From Desulfurococcales archaeon (lineage in GTDB: Archaea; Thermoproteota; Thermoprotei_A; Sulfolobales; Acidilobaceae): a stretch of DNA of 32,628 bases. This document shows positions 22,225 to 30,772 of the stretch, piece by piece; position 1 is the first letter of the stretch, and each line of letters opens with the position of its first letter. The stretch is from assembly GCA_015521185.1 (NCBI GenBank), contig WAOS01000097.1:1-32628 (forward strand). Direction: 5' to 3'. The position numbers were made by a program, and so were the translations under genes. The notes beneath the pieces are model-generated. The model was not told the DNA's origin and ran no database searches. It worked only from the letters and a program-made list of their open reading frames with translations.

Positions 22225-25110
22225 TTGACGAAGCATAGGGGGATCGACGAGTTCCTACGAGAGCTTGCTGACGAGGCAAAGAGTGGATCAGATGGGAGGA
22301 CCCGTAGGAGCAAGAAGAGGAGGCCGGGCAAGACGATACTAGATTTCTTGGCGGGAACAACCCGGGAGGAGCGCGGCGGGGAGAGGCCTAGAACTCAAGC
22401 TAAGAGGAGCGAGAGCAGGCCGGCCTCCAGCGGGCTCGAGACGCGATCTGAGAGCGTAGAGGGGACCCGGCCAGTTGCGGAGCCCGAGGAGCCCGTGACG
22501 CCTCGGGCGTCGAAGCGGGAGCCTAGGGTTCTGCCCAGACTCGTTAGTGCCAGTATAAGTCTTGAGACGGAGAAAACGTCGAGCTGGTATCTAGGGGAGA
22601 AAAACGATATTGTCGAGAGCGTGACGGGCTACCTGATGGACGTCAGATATGACGGCCAAGCCGGGAAGGCCGTGCTCTACATCTACGATCCTTCTAAGGG
22701 GAGGATAACTCGCTGGTACGATAGGAGCAAGCATAGGCCCTATTTCCTGCTCAAGGCAGAGCCAGGCCCGGAGCTAGCTAGAAAGTTCAGCCGAGCCGGT
22801 CTCGAGCAGTACATAGCAAGTATAGAGACTGTGACCAAGTTTCACCCGATAACTAGGAGGAATGTTAAGCTTGTGAGGCTAGTGACTACAGACCCGCTAG
22901 CTGTGAAGAAGCTCAGGGATGTTGCAAAGTCCAATGGTATACCGTATTATGAGGCCGACATAAGATACCACCACAACTACATATACGATAAGCACCTCAT
23001 ACCGGGCCTCATCATTAGGGCTGATAAGGATGCTGGAGTTACAGAGTATGAGGCTGACCCCGAGGCCGTCAAGCGCGTCTTAGAGGCTTTCTCGGATGAG
23101 CCTGAGGAGGTCCAACGGAGAGCTGTCAAATGGATTCCCATGTTCGAGCAGGAGCCTCCCAGCCCTAGAATACTAGCCGTAGACATAGAGGTATACACTC
23201 CTTTTGAGGGCGAGCTCCCCGACCCGGAGCAAGCGCCCTATCCAGTATTCAGCGTAGCACTAGTGTCGAGCACGGGGCGTAGAAGGGTTCTACTCCTCGA
23301 CTGGGAGGGAGCCCGCCCTGGCAACCTAGAGGATATTGACGGCGATATCGAGATATTTGACGACGAGGCAAGCCTCATACTAGAGGTTTTCAGAGAGATC
23401 GACAATCACGACATAATTGTGACGTTTAACGGCGACAGCTTCGACATCCCATACTTATACAACAGGCTGATAGTGCTTGGGTTCCCTCCTTGGCTAATTC
23501 CAGTAGAGTTCCATCAGACATCGGTTACATTCCGCAACCAGCTCCACATAGACCTGTACAAGTTCTTCGATATTAGAGCGCTACAGGTGTACGCCTTCGG
23601 GAACAAGTATAGAGAGAAGAATCTTGATACCATAGCCGAGGCGCTGCTCGGCAAGCGGAAGGTATCCCTAGAGAAGCCTATAAGCGAGCTAGACATTGCG
23701 ACACTCGCAAAGTACAACTTGACAGATGCCATGCTAACCATGGAGCTCCTAACTTTCGGGAACAATCTAGTCTGGAACCTAATGGTTCTGTTAATGCGAA
23801 TCAGCAAGTTGGGCTTGGAAGACGTTACGAGGAGCCAGGTGAGCGCGTGGATTAAGAGCCTACTCCACTGGGAGCACAGGAATAGGGGCTGGCTTATCCC
23901 TAGCAGGGAGGACATAGCGCGCATAGGGAATGTGGCCCGGAGCAGCGCTATAATCAAGGACAAGAAGTACAAGGGGGCGATAGTCCTCAAGCCACCTCAG
24001 GGAGTGTTCTTCAACATTGTAGTTCTCGACTTCGCTAGCCTATACCCGAGCGTCATAAAGAATTGGAACCTCAGCTATGAGACCGTGAACAATCCCGCGT
24101 GCCCGGGAGAGAAGAGGAAGGTCCCCGAGGTAGGGCACGAGGTCTGCATGGCCATCAAGGGCCTTACAAGCGAGATAGTTGGTCTGCTACGAGACTTCAG
24201 GGTCAAGATCTACAAGAGAAAGGCTAAGGACAAGAGCCTGCCCGAGACAGCTAGGTTATGGTTCAACACTGTGCAGGCAGCTATGAAGGTGTATATTAAC
24301 GCTAGCTACGGGGTCTTCGGGAACGAGACGTTCGCGTACTATAGCTTAGCGGTGGCGGAGAGCGTCACGGCGATAGGGAGGGCTGTCCTCAAGGACACTT
24401 TACAGCAGGCGTCTAGGCTCGGCCTCATGATACTCTACGGCGATACTGATAGCATCTTCGTATGGGACCCGCCTGAGGAGAAGCTGGAGGAGATTATGAG
24501 GTATGTGAGGGAGAAGCACAGCCTAGACCTAGAGGTCGACAAGGTCTTCCGGCTAGCACTCTTCAGCGGTCTAAAGAAGAACTATATCGGCGTCAGCCCG
24601 GAGGGAGATGTCGTTATCAAGGGCATGGTCGGTAAGAAGAGTAACACTCCCGAGTTCCTCAAGAAGGAGTTCACTGAGGCAACGCGGATCCTCGCAGGGG
24701 TGAAGGACCCTGAAGGCCTCCTTAGCGCTATCGAGGCCATACGCAATCACATCGAGGGGATACTCAAGAAGCTGAAGAATAGGGAGTACATGCTCGACGA
24801 GCTCGCCATAAAAGTTATGCTATCGAAGGACCCCAAGGAGTACACCAAGAACACCCCCCAGCACGTGAAAGCCGCGCTCCTACTCAGAAAGTACGGGCTA
24901 CGAGTGACCAAGGGCACGGTCGTGACGTTCGTCAAGACCAGGGACAAGCTAGGGGTCAGGCCCGTGAAGCTGGCAAGGCTCCCAGATGTGGACACGTCGA
25001 AGTACCAGGAGCTCGTGCGGACCGTATTCGAACAAATGCTCATGTCTCTAGGCCTAAGCTGGAACAGGCTGCTGGGCCAGAAGAACCTTTTATTCGCCGG
25101 GTTTAAATAG
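22225..25110 (+). CDS. polB: Family-B DNA polymerase with N-terminal charged extension
   Basis: This is a replicative-type family-B polymerase with proofreading (961 residues). Exonuclease motifs are LAVDIEVYTP (ExoI, about 317), TFNGDSFDIPY (ExoII) and YNLTDAMLT (ExoIII). Polymerase motifs are DFASLYPSVI (A, about 605), the KVYINASYGVFG motif (B, about 690) and YGDTDSIF (C, about 738), with KKNYIGV after it; all catalytic acids are present. The first about 110 residues form a Lys/Arg/Glu-rich, probably unstructured extension that includes KTILDFLAG, which resembles a degenerate PCNA-interacting box; the C terminus QKNLLFAGF is a second weak candidate. The TTG start is supported by GGGGGAGGG 9 nt upstream. 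It is probably the PolB1-type main polymerase, but paralogue identity cannot be fixed without other genomes. Confidence 0.95.
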   Translation: MTKHRGIDEFLRELADEAKSGSDGRTRRSKKRRPGKTILDFLAGTTREERGGERPRTQAKRSESRPASSGLETRSESVEGTRPVAEPEEPVTPRASKREPRVLPRLVSASISLETEKTSSWYLGEKNDIVESVTGYLMDVRYDGQAGKAVLYIYDPSKGRITRWYDRSKHRPYFLLKAEPGPELARKFSRAGLEQYIASIETVTKFHPITRRNVKLVRLVTTDPLAVKKLRDVAKSNGIPYYEADIRYHHNYIYDKHLIPGLIIRADKDAGVTEYEADPEAVKRVLEAFSDEPEEVQRRAVKWIPMFEQEPPSPRILAVDIEVYTPFEGELPDPEQAPYPVFSVALVSSTGRRRVLLLDWEGARPGNLEDIDGDIEIFDDEASLILEVFREIDNHDIIVTFNGDSFDIPYLYNRLIVLGFPPWLIPVEFHQTSVTFRNQLHIDLYKFFDIRALQVYAFGNKYREKNLDTIAEALLGKRKVSLEKPISELDIATLAKYNLTDAMLTMELLTFGNNLVWNLMVLLMRISKLGLEDVTRSQVSAWIKSLLHWEHRNRGWLIPSREDIARIGNVARSSAIIKDKKYKGAIVLKPPQGVFFNIVVLDFASLYPSVIKNWNLSYETVNNPACPGEKRKVPEVGHEVCMAIKGLTSEIVGLLRDFRVKIYKRKAKDKSLPETARLWFNTVQAAMKVYINASYGVFGNETFAYYSLAVAESVTAIGRAVLKDTLQQASRLGLMILYGDTDSIFVWDPPEEKLEEIMRYVREKHSLDLEVDKVFRLALFSGLKKNYIGVSPEGDVVIKGMVGKKSNTPEFLKKEFTEATRILAGVKDPEGLLSAIEAIRNHIEGILKKLKNREYMLDELAIKVMLSKDPKEYTKNTPQHVKAALLLRKYGLRVTKGTVVTFVKTRDKLGVRPVKLARLPDVDTSKYQELVRTVFEQMLMSLGLSWNRLLGQKNLLFAGFK

Positions 25111-25293
25111 CTATGCACCTGGGGGGATGGCGAGCGACTTCGGATCAGAGGCCCTCCGCTGGCCGATGCTGAACCGTGTGAGGGCCGACCCCCAAGACAA
25201 TTGTGTTCTGCGATGCGAAGTGGGAGGTTAGCCTCTATAACGCTAGATAGTGTTGTCCGGGGAGAAGTCTAACCGTTAGGAGGGTCCGGGGCC
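25111..25293. other. Non-coding gap after polB with a structured, ACA-ended element
   Basis: I see no gene in this stretch between polB and the tRNA-Pro gene. It contains TGGGGG (25120-25125) pairing with CCCCCA (25189-25194), an inner hairpin GGCCCTC (25150-25156)/GAGGGCC (25180-25186), and ACA at 25197-25199, three nt after the outer stem. This recalls an H/ACA guide RNA but the pocket is poorly formed and no target was tested. A TATA-like TTTAAATA at 25102-25109 overlaps the polB end. A small palindrome CTAAC-C-GTTAG lies near 25270. Confidence 0.3.
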
Positions 25294-25402
25294 TGGTGGG
25301 CCCGCGGGGATTTGAACCCCGGACCACGGGGTCCCGAGTCGGGCGCCGCCCCCTAACGGGCTCGGCGTACCCCGCATCCTAGCCAGGCTAGACGACGGGC
25401 CC
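25294..25402 (-). tRNA. tRNA-Pro (anticodon CGG) with a noncanonical 31-nt intron, CCA encoded
   Basis: Read on minus, the gene starts GGGCCCG-TC and ends with acceptor strand CGGGCCC, discriminator A and an encoded CCA (25294-25296); the acceptor pairs perfectly. The D arm GTCT-AGCCTGGCTA-GGAT has A14, GG and A21. The T arm is CGGGG-TTCAAAT-CCCCG. The anticodon stem CGGGG/CCCCG closes only if about 31 nt (25338-25368, give or take one base) are removed; the mature loop is then (C/T)TCGGGA with anticodon CGG (Pro). The insertion is therefore on the 5' side of the anticodon, near position 31-33, not at the usual 37/38 site. Noncanonical introns cut by the splicing endonuclease are known in crenarchaeal tRNAs. 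A TATA at 25453-25460 lies 51 nt upstream. Confidence 0.9.
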
Positions 25403-25498
25403 GATCGGCCAGGCCCGCGGTCCCCAGGTCTGGGGGATAACTTGTCTGGAGGTTATATAAGGTTTCTCGGCGACGCGTAGCCCTGGTGGAATCGACAC
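25403..25498. promoter_or_regulatory. Divergent promoter of tRNA-Pro and the HTH regulator
   Basis: The palindromic TATA element TTATATAA at 25453-25460 is the best box in this gap. On plus it lies about 45 nt upstream of the regulator's TTG, with the Shine-Dalgarno GGTGGA at 25485-25490. For the tRNA on minus it would give a leader of about 28 nt; a second weak minus-strand box (AAGTTATC) is near 25436-25443. Confidence 0.5.
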
Positions 25499-26245
25499 TT
25501 GTCGATCCCAGAGCGGGACTATGTGGTAGAGCTAATCGCGAAGAGGATAGCGGGAGACATAGTTATGAGTGAGAGCCCCGGCGATGCTCTACGAAAGTGG
25601 CGTGAGTACTTCGAGGTCAGCCAGCTACAGCTCGCTAAGGTTATGGGAGTTAGGAGCAGTGTTATCAGCGATTACGAGAAGAACAGGAGATCCCCGGGCT
25701 ACAGGTATATTCGGAAACTCGTGCTAGCGCTTATCAAGATAGATGTGGCTAGGGGGTCGCCGAAGCTCAGGGACCTCGCCAAGCTGATTGGTATACCTCC
25801 CGGAGTAGTAATAGATATGAGGGACTTCGAGAAGCCCGCGACCGCGGAGGACCTCATATCCGTTGTAAACGGAATACTCCTAACGCCGAGGCTCCCCCTA
25901 GACAGGAAAGTATACGGTTACACGATAATCGATAGCATTAGGGCAATAGCAACACTGAAGGGAACCGAGTTCTACTTCCTCCTAGGAGGCACTCCCGAGA
26001 GAGCGGTGATATTTACGGGCGTGAGAGCGGGGAGGAGCCCCCTAGTGGCGGTCCGCGTCTCGCCGGTTAAGCCCAGCGTCATAGTCTTGCACGGCCCGAG
26101 GAGGTATGTGGATCCCCTGGCGATTAGACTGGCGGAGATAGAAGGTATACCGCTAATCTTGAGCGCGCTCCCGGATGTTGACTCCCTAGTGAGGAGGCTG
26201 AGAGCGGCGACCACCATATCAGCGGGCCCGGTCGGACCGGTCTAG
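25499..26245 (+). CDS. XRE-type HTH transcriptional regulator (COG1709-like)
   Basis: The 248-residue protein has an N-terminal helix-turn-helix of the XRE/Cro type at about residues 28-80 (ALRKWREYFEVSQLQLAKVMGV, then SVISDYEKNRRSPG), followed by a conserved archaeal C-terminal domain of unknown function (about 120-240) with FYFLLGGTPERAVIFTGVRAGRSPLVAVRVSP. This layout matches the archaeal COG1709 regulators. The C-terminal domain could bind a small ligand, but no ligand is known. The TTG start follows GGTGGA by 8 nt and is 45 nt from a TATA box. The stop overlaps the convergent NAC gene by 4 nt. Confidence 0.82.
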   Translation: MSIPERDYVVELIAKRIAGDIVMSESPGDALRKWREYFEVSQLQLAKVMGVRSSVISDYEKNRRSPGYRYIRKLVLALIKIDVARGSPKLRDLAKLIGIPPGVVIDMRDFEKPATAEDLISVVNGILLTPRLPLDRKVYGYTIIDSIRAIATLKGTEFYFLLGGTPERAVIFTGVRAGRSPLVAVRVSPVKPSVIVLHGPRRYVDPLAIRLAEIEGIPLILSALPDVDSLVRRLRAATTISAGPVGPV

Positions 26246-26601
26246 CCCTTCTTCTCCTGTAACCTCAGTATTGCCTCAGCTATGTCGCCCCCAGTCTCCT
26301 CCAGGGCCTTCCTAGCCTCCTCGGGGCTAACGCCGGCCTGCTCTGCCACGAGGAGAACGTCCTCCTCGCTTATCTCCGGGGTCTCCTCCTTACTGGGCTC
26401 CTCGATGCGGGGCTCGCCAACAATATAGATCATTGGGGGCTGCCCTTTCTGCCTCATGAGGAAGCTTCCCACGGGCTCCTCAATAACCATTATTCTGCCG
26501 TCGTCAAGCTCTATAGTTACCCGGACCGCCCTCAGCTCCTCCATGCGTATGCCGAGCTGGCGCATGACTCTCCTCATATCTCTCGGGTTAAAGCCAAACA
26601 T
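26242..26601 (-). CDS. nac: Archaeal nascent polypeptide-associated complex protein (NAC)
   Basis: This ribosome-associated chaperone binds emerging polypeptide chains and forms a homodimer in archaea. The 119-residue protein has an N-terminal NAC domain (about 15-75; ELRAVRVTIELDDGRIMVIEEP) and a C-terminal UBA domain (about 80-117; DVLLVAEQAGVSPEEARKALEETGGDIAEAIL), the expected archaeal order and length. The ATG start has GGGGTG about 9 nt upstream. A shared TATA element at 26656-26664 can drive both this gene and the divergent RNase. Confidence 0.94.
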   Translation of the reverse strand: MFGFNPRDMRRVMRQLGIRMEELRAVRVTIELDDGRIMVIEEPVGSFLMRQKGQPPMIYIVGEPRIEEPSKEETPEISEEDVLLVAEQAGVSPEEARKALEETGGDIAEAILRLQEKKG

Positions 26602-26655
26602 ATCCCAGCACCCCGCCCAGCCACTCCCGGGCCAAGGAGGGGTGCATGGCCAGCA

Positions 26656-26664
26656 CTATATAAG
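26656..26664. promoter_or_regulatory. Shared TATA element between NAC and aCPSF2-like genes
   Basis: CTATATAAG is the only clear TATA box in the 135-nt gap and is nearly symmetric, so it can work in both directions. It is about 55 nt from the NAC start and 80-90 nt from the RNase start. Confidence 0.5.
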
Positions 26665-26736
26665 CCCCCGATCCCACTCCCCAGGGAGGGTACGACACAA
26701 GCTCTAACGAGAGAGTGCCTGCAATCGCTGACAGCA

Positions 26737-28017
26737 GTGGTGATCGGGTTGAGCAGTGTAAGGATTAAGGTGCTTGGCAGCGGCCGAGAGGTTGGGAGGG
26801 CCGCTATAGGGATAGAGAGGAAGGGGAGGATACTCCTGCTCGACTACGGAGTTAACTTTGACGAGGAGGATCACCCGATCTTCCCAGGGCATGTGAGGCC
26901 GAGGGACCTAGACGGAGTAATCCTCACCCACAGCCACCTAGACCACATAGGCGCAGCCCCATACCTCTTCGTGAGCATGATCCCGAACCTCTACGCAACA
27001 CCGGTAACCCTAGACGTGTCCAGGCTCCTACTACTCGATATGATAAAGCTCAACGGACCGTATCTCCCCTACGACGACGTAACAGTCGAGGACATGCTGA
27101 AGAATGCCAAGACAGTTACATACGGAGAGACCGTTGAAGCGGGAGAGTTCGAGTTCGAGCTCGTGTACAACGGCCATATACCCGGGAGCGCCTCGGTCCT
27201 GGTCTCCGTGGACGGGCACAGAATACTCTACACTAGCGACATGAACACTGTCGAGACCAAGCTGATGGAGCCCGCCAGGATAGAGGGCGTGAAAGCCGAT
27301 ACAGTAATAGTCGAGAGCACCTACGGCGCTAGTAATCACCCGCCTAGGAGGGAAGCCGAGGAGGAGTTCTACCAGGCCGTGGAAGAGGTTGTTAGGAAAG
27401 GAGGAACCGTCCTAGTCCCCGCTTTCAGCGTGTCAAGGGGACAGGAGATGGCGTGCATCCTCGCGGAGAGGGATTTCGAGTATCCCGTGTGGATAGACGG
27501 GATGATAAGGCAGATATTCGAAATATACTTGGAGCACGGCGAGTACCTCCGCGATCCCATACTGCTAGACAAAGCTAAGAAGATGTTCAGAATGGTGAAG
27601 TCCTGGCAGGATAGGCGTAGAGCATTCAAGAAGCCAGGCGTAATCATTGCTAGCGCAGGCATGCTCAAGGGGGGACCAAGCCTGTTCTACCTCAAGAAGA
27701 TGCATCAGAACCCTGCAAACGCGATCTTTATGGTAAGTTATCAAGCCCCGGGTACGCCTGGGAGGAGAATACTCGAGGAGGGGGTCTTCGGCGAAGAGTC
27801 CGTACCTGTAAAGGCCAGGGTTCAGTGGTTCGACTTCAGCAGTCACACCGATCAGAGGGGTATACTGAGGACTCTGAAAGGAGTGAGAGGCCTGGAGAGG
27901 GTCGTGCTCGTCCACGGAGACCCGCAGGTCCAGGAGAAGCTTAGGGATAAGATTATAGAGGAAATCGGTGTTGAGGTGCTTATTCCGGATAACGGGGACG
28001 TCATAGAGCTAGACTAG
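26737..28017 (+). CDS. Beta-CASP ribonuclease, aCPSF2 type
   Basis: This 426-residue metallo-beta-lactamase/beta-CASP nuclease acts on RNA in mRNA maturation or decay. Motifs in order are [10 protein letters not shown] (metal site, about 65), [11 protein letters not shown] (about 165), a STYGASNHP segment, [11 protein letters not shown] at the beta-CASP insertion, [10 protein letters not shown] and the final FSSHTDQ and VHGD metal ligands. It lacks the N-terminal KH domains of aCPSF1, so it matches the shorter aCPSF2 group; aRNase J is the main alternative. The track start GTG 26737 is doubtful: GGTGATC at 26739-26745 is an exact match to the 16S 3' end and points to the TTG at 26749. The stop overlaps hutU by 4 nt. 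Confidence 0.9.
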   Translation: MVIGLSSVRIKVLGSGREVGRAAIGIERKGRILLLDYGVNFDEEDHPIFPGHVRPRDLDGVILTHSHLDHIGAAPYLFVSMIPNLYATPVTLDVSRLLLLDMIKLNGPYLPYDDVTVEDMLKNAKTVTYGETVEAGEFEFELVYNGHIPGSASVLVSVDGHRILYTSDMNTVETKLMEPARIEGVKADTVIVESTYGASNHPPRREAEEEFYQAVEEVVRKGGTVLVPAFSVSRGQEMACILAERDFEYPVWIDGMIRQIFEIYLEHGEYLRDPILLDKAKKMFRMVKSWQDRRRAFKKPGVIIASAGMLKGGPSLFYLKKMHQNPANAIFMVSYQAPGTPGRRILEEGVFGEESVPVKARVQWFDFSSHTDQRGILRTLKGVRGLERVVLVHGDPQVQEKLRDKIIEEIGVEVLIPDNGDVIELD

Positions 28018-29741
28018 CACTTTAGCATGGGCATCCATATGCCCTTCTCGCACGCCACCTCCCTAGCCCTCTTATAGCCCGCGTCAGCGTGCCTAACGAC
28101 CCCCATGCCCGGGTCCGCCGTTAGCACTAGCTCGGCCCTCTTCTCGCTCTCCTCAGAACCGTCGAGGACAAGCCCTATGCCCGCGTGTATACTGTAGCCT
28201 ATGCCTACTCCCCCGCCGTGGTGGAAGCACACCCAAGTAGCGCCTGCCGCAGTGTTTAGGAGTGCGTTGAGTATTGGCCAGTCTCCTATGGCATCACTAC
28301 CATCTATCATGCCCTCGGTCTCCCTGTAGGGGCTAGCAACGCTGCCCGCGTCGAGGTGGTCGCGGCCTATCCACATCGGGCCTATCTCTCCCAGGCGTAT
28401 CAGGCTGTTCATCAGCTTACCGAACCGGGCCCTCTCGCCATAGCCGAGCCAGACGACCCTAGCCGGTAGGCCCTGGAATTTGACGTGTTTCCTAGCCTTC
28501 TCCACCCAGCGGACGAGCCTCGGGTTGTCCTTGAACGTTGCTATGAGCTCGTCGTCTAGCCTGTAGATATCCTTCTCCCTGCCCAGGAGGCTCGTGTACC
28601 TGAACGGTCCGCGGCCCTCCTCGAACATCGGCCTGATGTAGGCTTGTACGAAGCCTGGGAAGGCGAAGGCCTTCGTGTACCCTGCCTCATAGGCCATCTT
28701 CCTAATGTTGTTACCGTACTCGAAGACCACGCTCCCCCTCTCGAGGAAGCCGACCATGGCGGCGACATGCCTCTTCATGCTCTCGAGAGCCAGCTCCTTA
28801 TACTTCTCCGGGTTCTCCCTACGAAGCCTCTCAGCCTCCTCGAGGCTGAGGCCGGCGGGCACGTAGCTCAGTGGATCGTGCGCTGGGGTCTGATCCGTGA
28901 CTATGTCTGGCACGATACCCATCTCGAGTATGCGCGGGAATATCTCCGCTGCGTTGCCGAGCAAGCCTATGCTTAGGGGCTCTCTCCGCTCCTTCGCGCG
29001 GAGAGCCATGTCGAGCGCCTTATCGAGGCTATCGGTCCACGTGTCGAGATAGCCATGGCGTATCCTGCGCTCTATCATCCGCTTGTCCACTTCGACTACT
29101 ATAGCGACTCCTCCATTCATAGTTACTGCTAGAGGCTGGGCCCCTCCCATCTCGCCGAGGCCAGCGGTGAGAACGAGCCTTCCCTCGAGCGTGCCGTCGG
29201 GGAAGTGCTTTTGCGCGGCAAAGGCGAGCGTCTCGTAGGTTCCCTGCAAGATTCCCTGTGTCCCGATATATGCCCAGCAGCCCGCGGTCATCTGACCGTA
29301 CATTGTGAGGCCCTTCTTCTCCAGCTCCCAGAATATCTCCCAGTCAGCCCACTTCGGCACTAGCATAGCATTGCTTATGACGACCCTGGGAGCCATCCTG
29401 TGGGTCCTGAAGACAGCCACAGGCTTACCGCTCTGGACAACGAGCGTCTGGTCCTCCTTCATAGTCATGAGCGTATCAACTATTGCCTCGAAGGACTCCC
29501 AGTTCCTAGCGGCTTTCCCCGTTCCCCCATACACGATCAGGTTCTCCGGGTCCTTTGCAACCTCCGGGTCTAGCACGTGAAAGAGCATACGCAGAACTCC
29601 TTCTAGCTGCCAGCTACCGGAGGATACGTGGATCTCCTCTCCCCGAATGTGGCGGACGCGCAGCCTCCTAGTAGGATCGTAGTAGCCCTTCTCAATAAGT
29701 CTCCAGATAGGTCTCTCCCTATATGATCCGAGGTCTACCAA
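28014..29741 (-). CDS. hutU: Urocanate hydratase
   Basis: Urocanase converts urocanate to 4-imidazolone-5-propionate with tightly bound NAD, the second step of histidine breakdown. At 575 residues the protein is full length. The NAD-binding [18 protein letters not shown] motif lies at about 190, [12 protein letters not shown] is near the N terminus, and the C-terminal half contains [15 protein letters not shown]. The TTG start at 29741 has GGTGGTG just upstream. It is divergent from hutG and hutI with a 104-nt promoter region between them, so the three probably respond to the same signal. Histidine ammonia-lyase (hutH) is not in the window. Confidence 0.97.
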   Translation of the reverse strand: MVDLGSYRERPIWRLIEKGYYDPTRRLRVRHIRGEEIHVSSGSWQLEGVLRMLFHVLDPEVAKDPENLIVYGGTGKAARNWESFEAIVDTLMTMKEDQTLVVQSGKPVAVFRTHRMAPRVVISNAMLVPKWADWEIFWELEKKGLTMYGQMTAGCWAYIGTQGILQGTYETLAFAAQKHFPDGTLEGRLVLTAGLGEMGGAQPLAVTMNGGVAIVVEVDKRMIERRIRHGYLDTWTDSLDKALDMALRAKERREPLSIGLLGNAAEIFPRILEMGIVPDIVTDQTPAHDPLSYVPAGLSLEEAERLRRENPEKYKELALESMKRHVAAMVGFLERGSVVFEYGNNIRKMAYEAGYTKAFAFPGFVQAYIRPMFEEGRGPFRYTSLLGREKDIYRLDDELIATFKDNPRLVRWVEKARKHVKFQGLPARVVWLGYGERARFGKLMNSLIRLGEIGPMWIGRDHLDAGSVASPYRETEGMIDGSDAIGDWPILNALLNTAAGATWVCFHHGGGVGIGYSIHAGIGLVLDGSEESEKRAELVLTADPGMGVVRHADAGYKRAREVACEKGIWMPMLKC

Positions 29742-29764
29742 GGAGCACCACCTAGGGGTGTGTT

Positions 29765-29774
29765 CTCACGTGAG
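29765..29774. promoter_or_regulatory. 10-nt palindrome CTCACGTGAG between hutU and hutG
   Basis: The 104-nt divergent gap holds a perfect palindrome, CTCACGTGAG, beside a TATA-like GGAATAAAAC at 29791-29800 that can serve hutG and, on the other strand, hutU. The position fits an operator controlling both directions; no regulator gene is adjacent. Confidence 0.5.
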
Positions 29775-29845
29775 GATACTAGAGTAAATGGGAATAAAAC
29801 GGTGAGCCCCCGCCCCGATGGGGATCCCGGGGGTGTGCCCCTGGA

Positions 29846-30772
29846 TTGGTTAGGGAGCTGTTCAGACCCTTGGGCTCGAGGCTTCTCCGAGACGCGAGGG
29901 ATACGCGCATCGGAGACCTCGGCGAGTGCCCTTGGAGCGCGATCGCGGGGGTCCCCTGGGACTGGAACACAGGTGGCGACCCGGGGGCCAGGCATGCGCC
30001 GCGCCAGATCATAGAAAGGCTCCTCTCCCTGCCGGACCACCGGCCGGGGCTCGACGGTATCGGTTGCAAACCGAGGATTCTAGGGGATATAGCCGTCTCG
30101 GGCGGGGACTGGGCTACTACAAGGGAGAGGCTGCGCAGGGCTGCCTCGAGAGTGTTCGATGAATACACGTTCTCCCTGTTCGTGGGCGGGGACCACAGCA
30201 TAACGGGGCCTATACTTGAGGCCCTCCTAGAGAAGGGGAGCGTAGGCCTCCTCATGCTGGACGCGCACTACGATCTCAGGAGTGTGGAGGAGGGGGTCAC
30301 AAGCGGCTCGTGGCTTTGGGATACTGCTATGATTGCTAGGAAGCGGCTCGACGCGAGGCTCGAAGCTGCTATCATCGGCGTCGCAGACTTCGCTAACCCC
30401 GCATATCTCGAGGAGAGAGCCCGCAGGCTCGGTTTCCGAGTGGTGCCCGCTAGGGGCGTCAGCCGGTCCGGGATCGAGGCGGCTCTGGAAGCTGTAGACT
30501 GGCTCGCGTCCCAGGCTGTCGAGCGTTACTATGTGACTATTGACATGGACCACGTAGCGGAGGCGTACGCGCCCGGGGTAAACAGCCCTAGTCCCCTAGG
30601 CCTGCATCCCTCCGCGTCTCTCGAGATAGTCGAGTATGCTATGGAGAAGCTGAGGCCTATCGGTGCCGATATAGTCGAGGTCGTCCCCATTAAGGACGTG
30701 CGGGGCCGCACGGTCCGGCTAGCCTCCATGATAGGGGCAACACTACTATGGGGTGCGAAGAGGTGGCGGTGA
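29846..30772 (+). CDS. hutG: Formimidoylglutamase-like ureohydrolase
   Basis: The 308-residue protein is a manganese-dependent arginase/agmatinase-family hydrolase. Metal-binding motifs are GGDHS (about 114), LDAHYDLR (about 139) and TIDMDHVAEAYAPGVNSPSP (about 230), with a late VEVVPIKD Glu. Arginase-family enzymes include agmatinase and formimidoylglutamase; hutI next door and hutU opposite make formimidoylglutamase (HutG) the best role, releasing formamide from formimidoylglutamate. The TTG start at 29846 is preceded by GGGGGTG (29829-29835), and an upstream GTG in the other frame is closed by a stop. It overlaps hutI by 25 nt, so the two are coupled. Confidence 0.88.
   Translation: MVRELFRPLGSRLLRDARDTRIGDLGECPWSAIAGVPWDWNTGGDPGARHAPRQIIERLLSLPDHRPGLDGIGCKPRILGDIAVSGGDWATTRERLRRAASRVFDEYTFSLFVGGDHSITGPILEALLEKGSVGLLMLDAHYDLRSVEEGVTSGSWLWDTAMIARKRLDARLEAAIIGVADFANPAYLEERARRLGFRVVPARGVSRSGIEAALEAVDWLASQAVERYYVTIDMDHVAEAYAPGVNSPSPLGLHPSASLEIVEYAMEKLRPIGADIVEVVPIKDVRGRTVRLASMIGATLLWGAKRWR

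Noticed and set aside
25081-25110. PIP box at the very C terminus of PolB (QKNLLFAGF).
   Set aside because: The aromatic pair is not at the required spacing; it is noted only as a weak candidate.
25111-25190. C/D box guide RNA after polB (CTGA and GATG words).
   Set aside because: No proper RUGAUGA C box with matching D box spacing is present on either strand.
29807-29835. CCCCCG...CGGGGG hairpin that would hide the hutG Shine-Dalgarno motif.
   Set aside because: The predicted transcript start (about 29820) falls inside the hairpin, so most of the 5' arm would not be in the mRNA; the region is also simply GC-rich.
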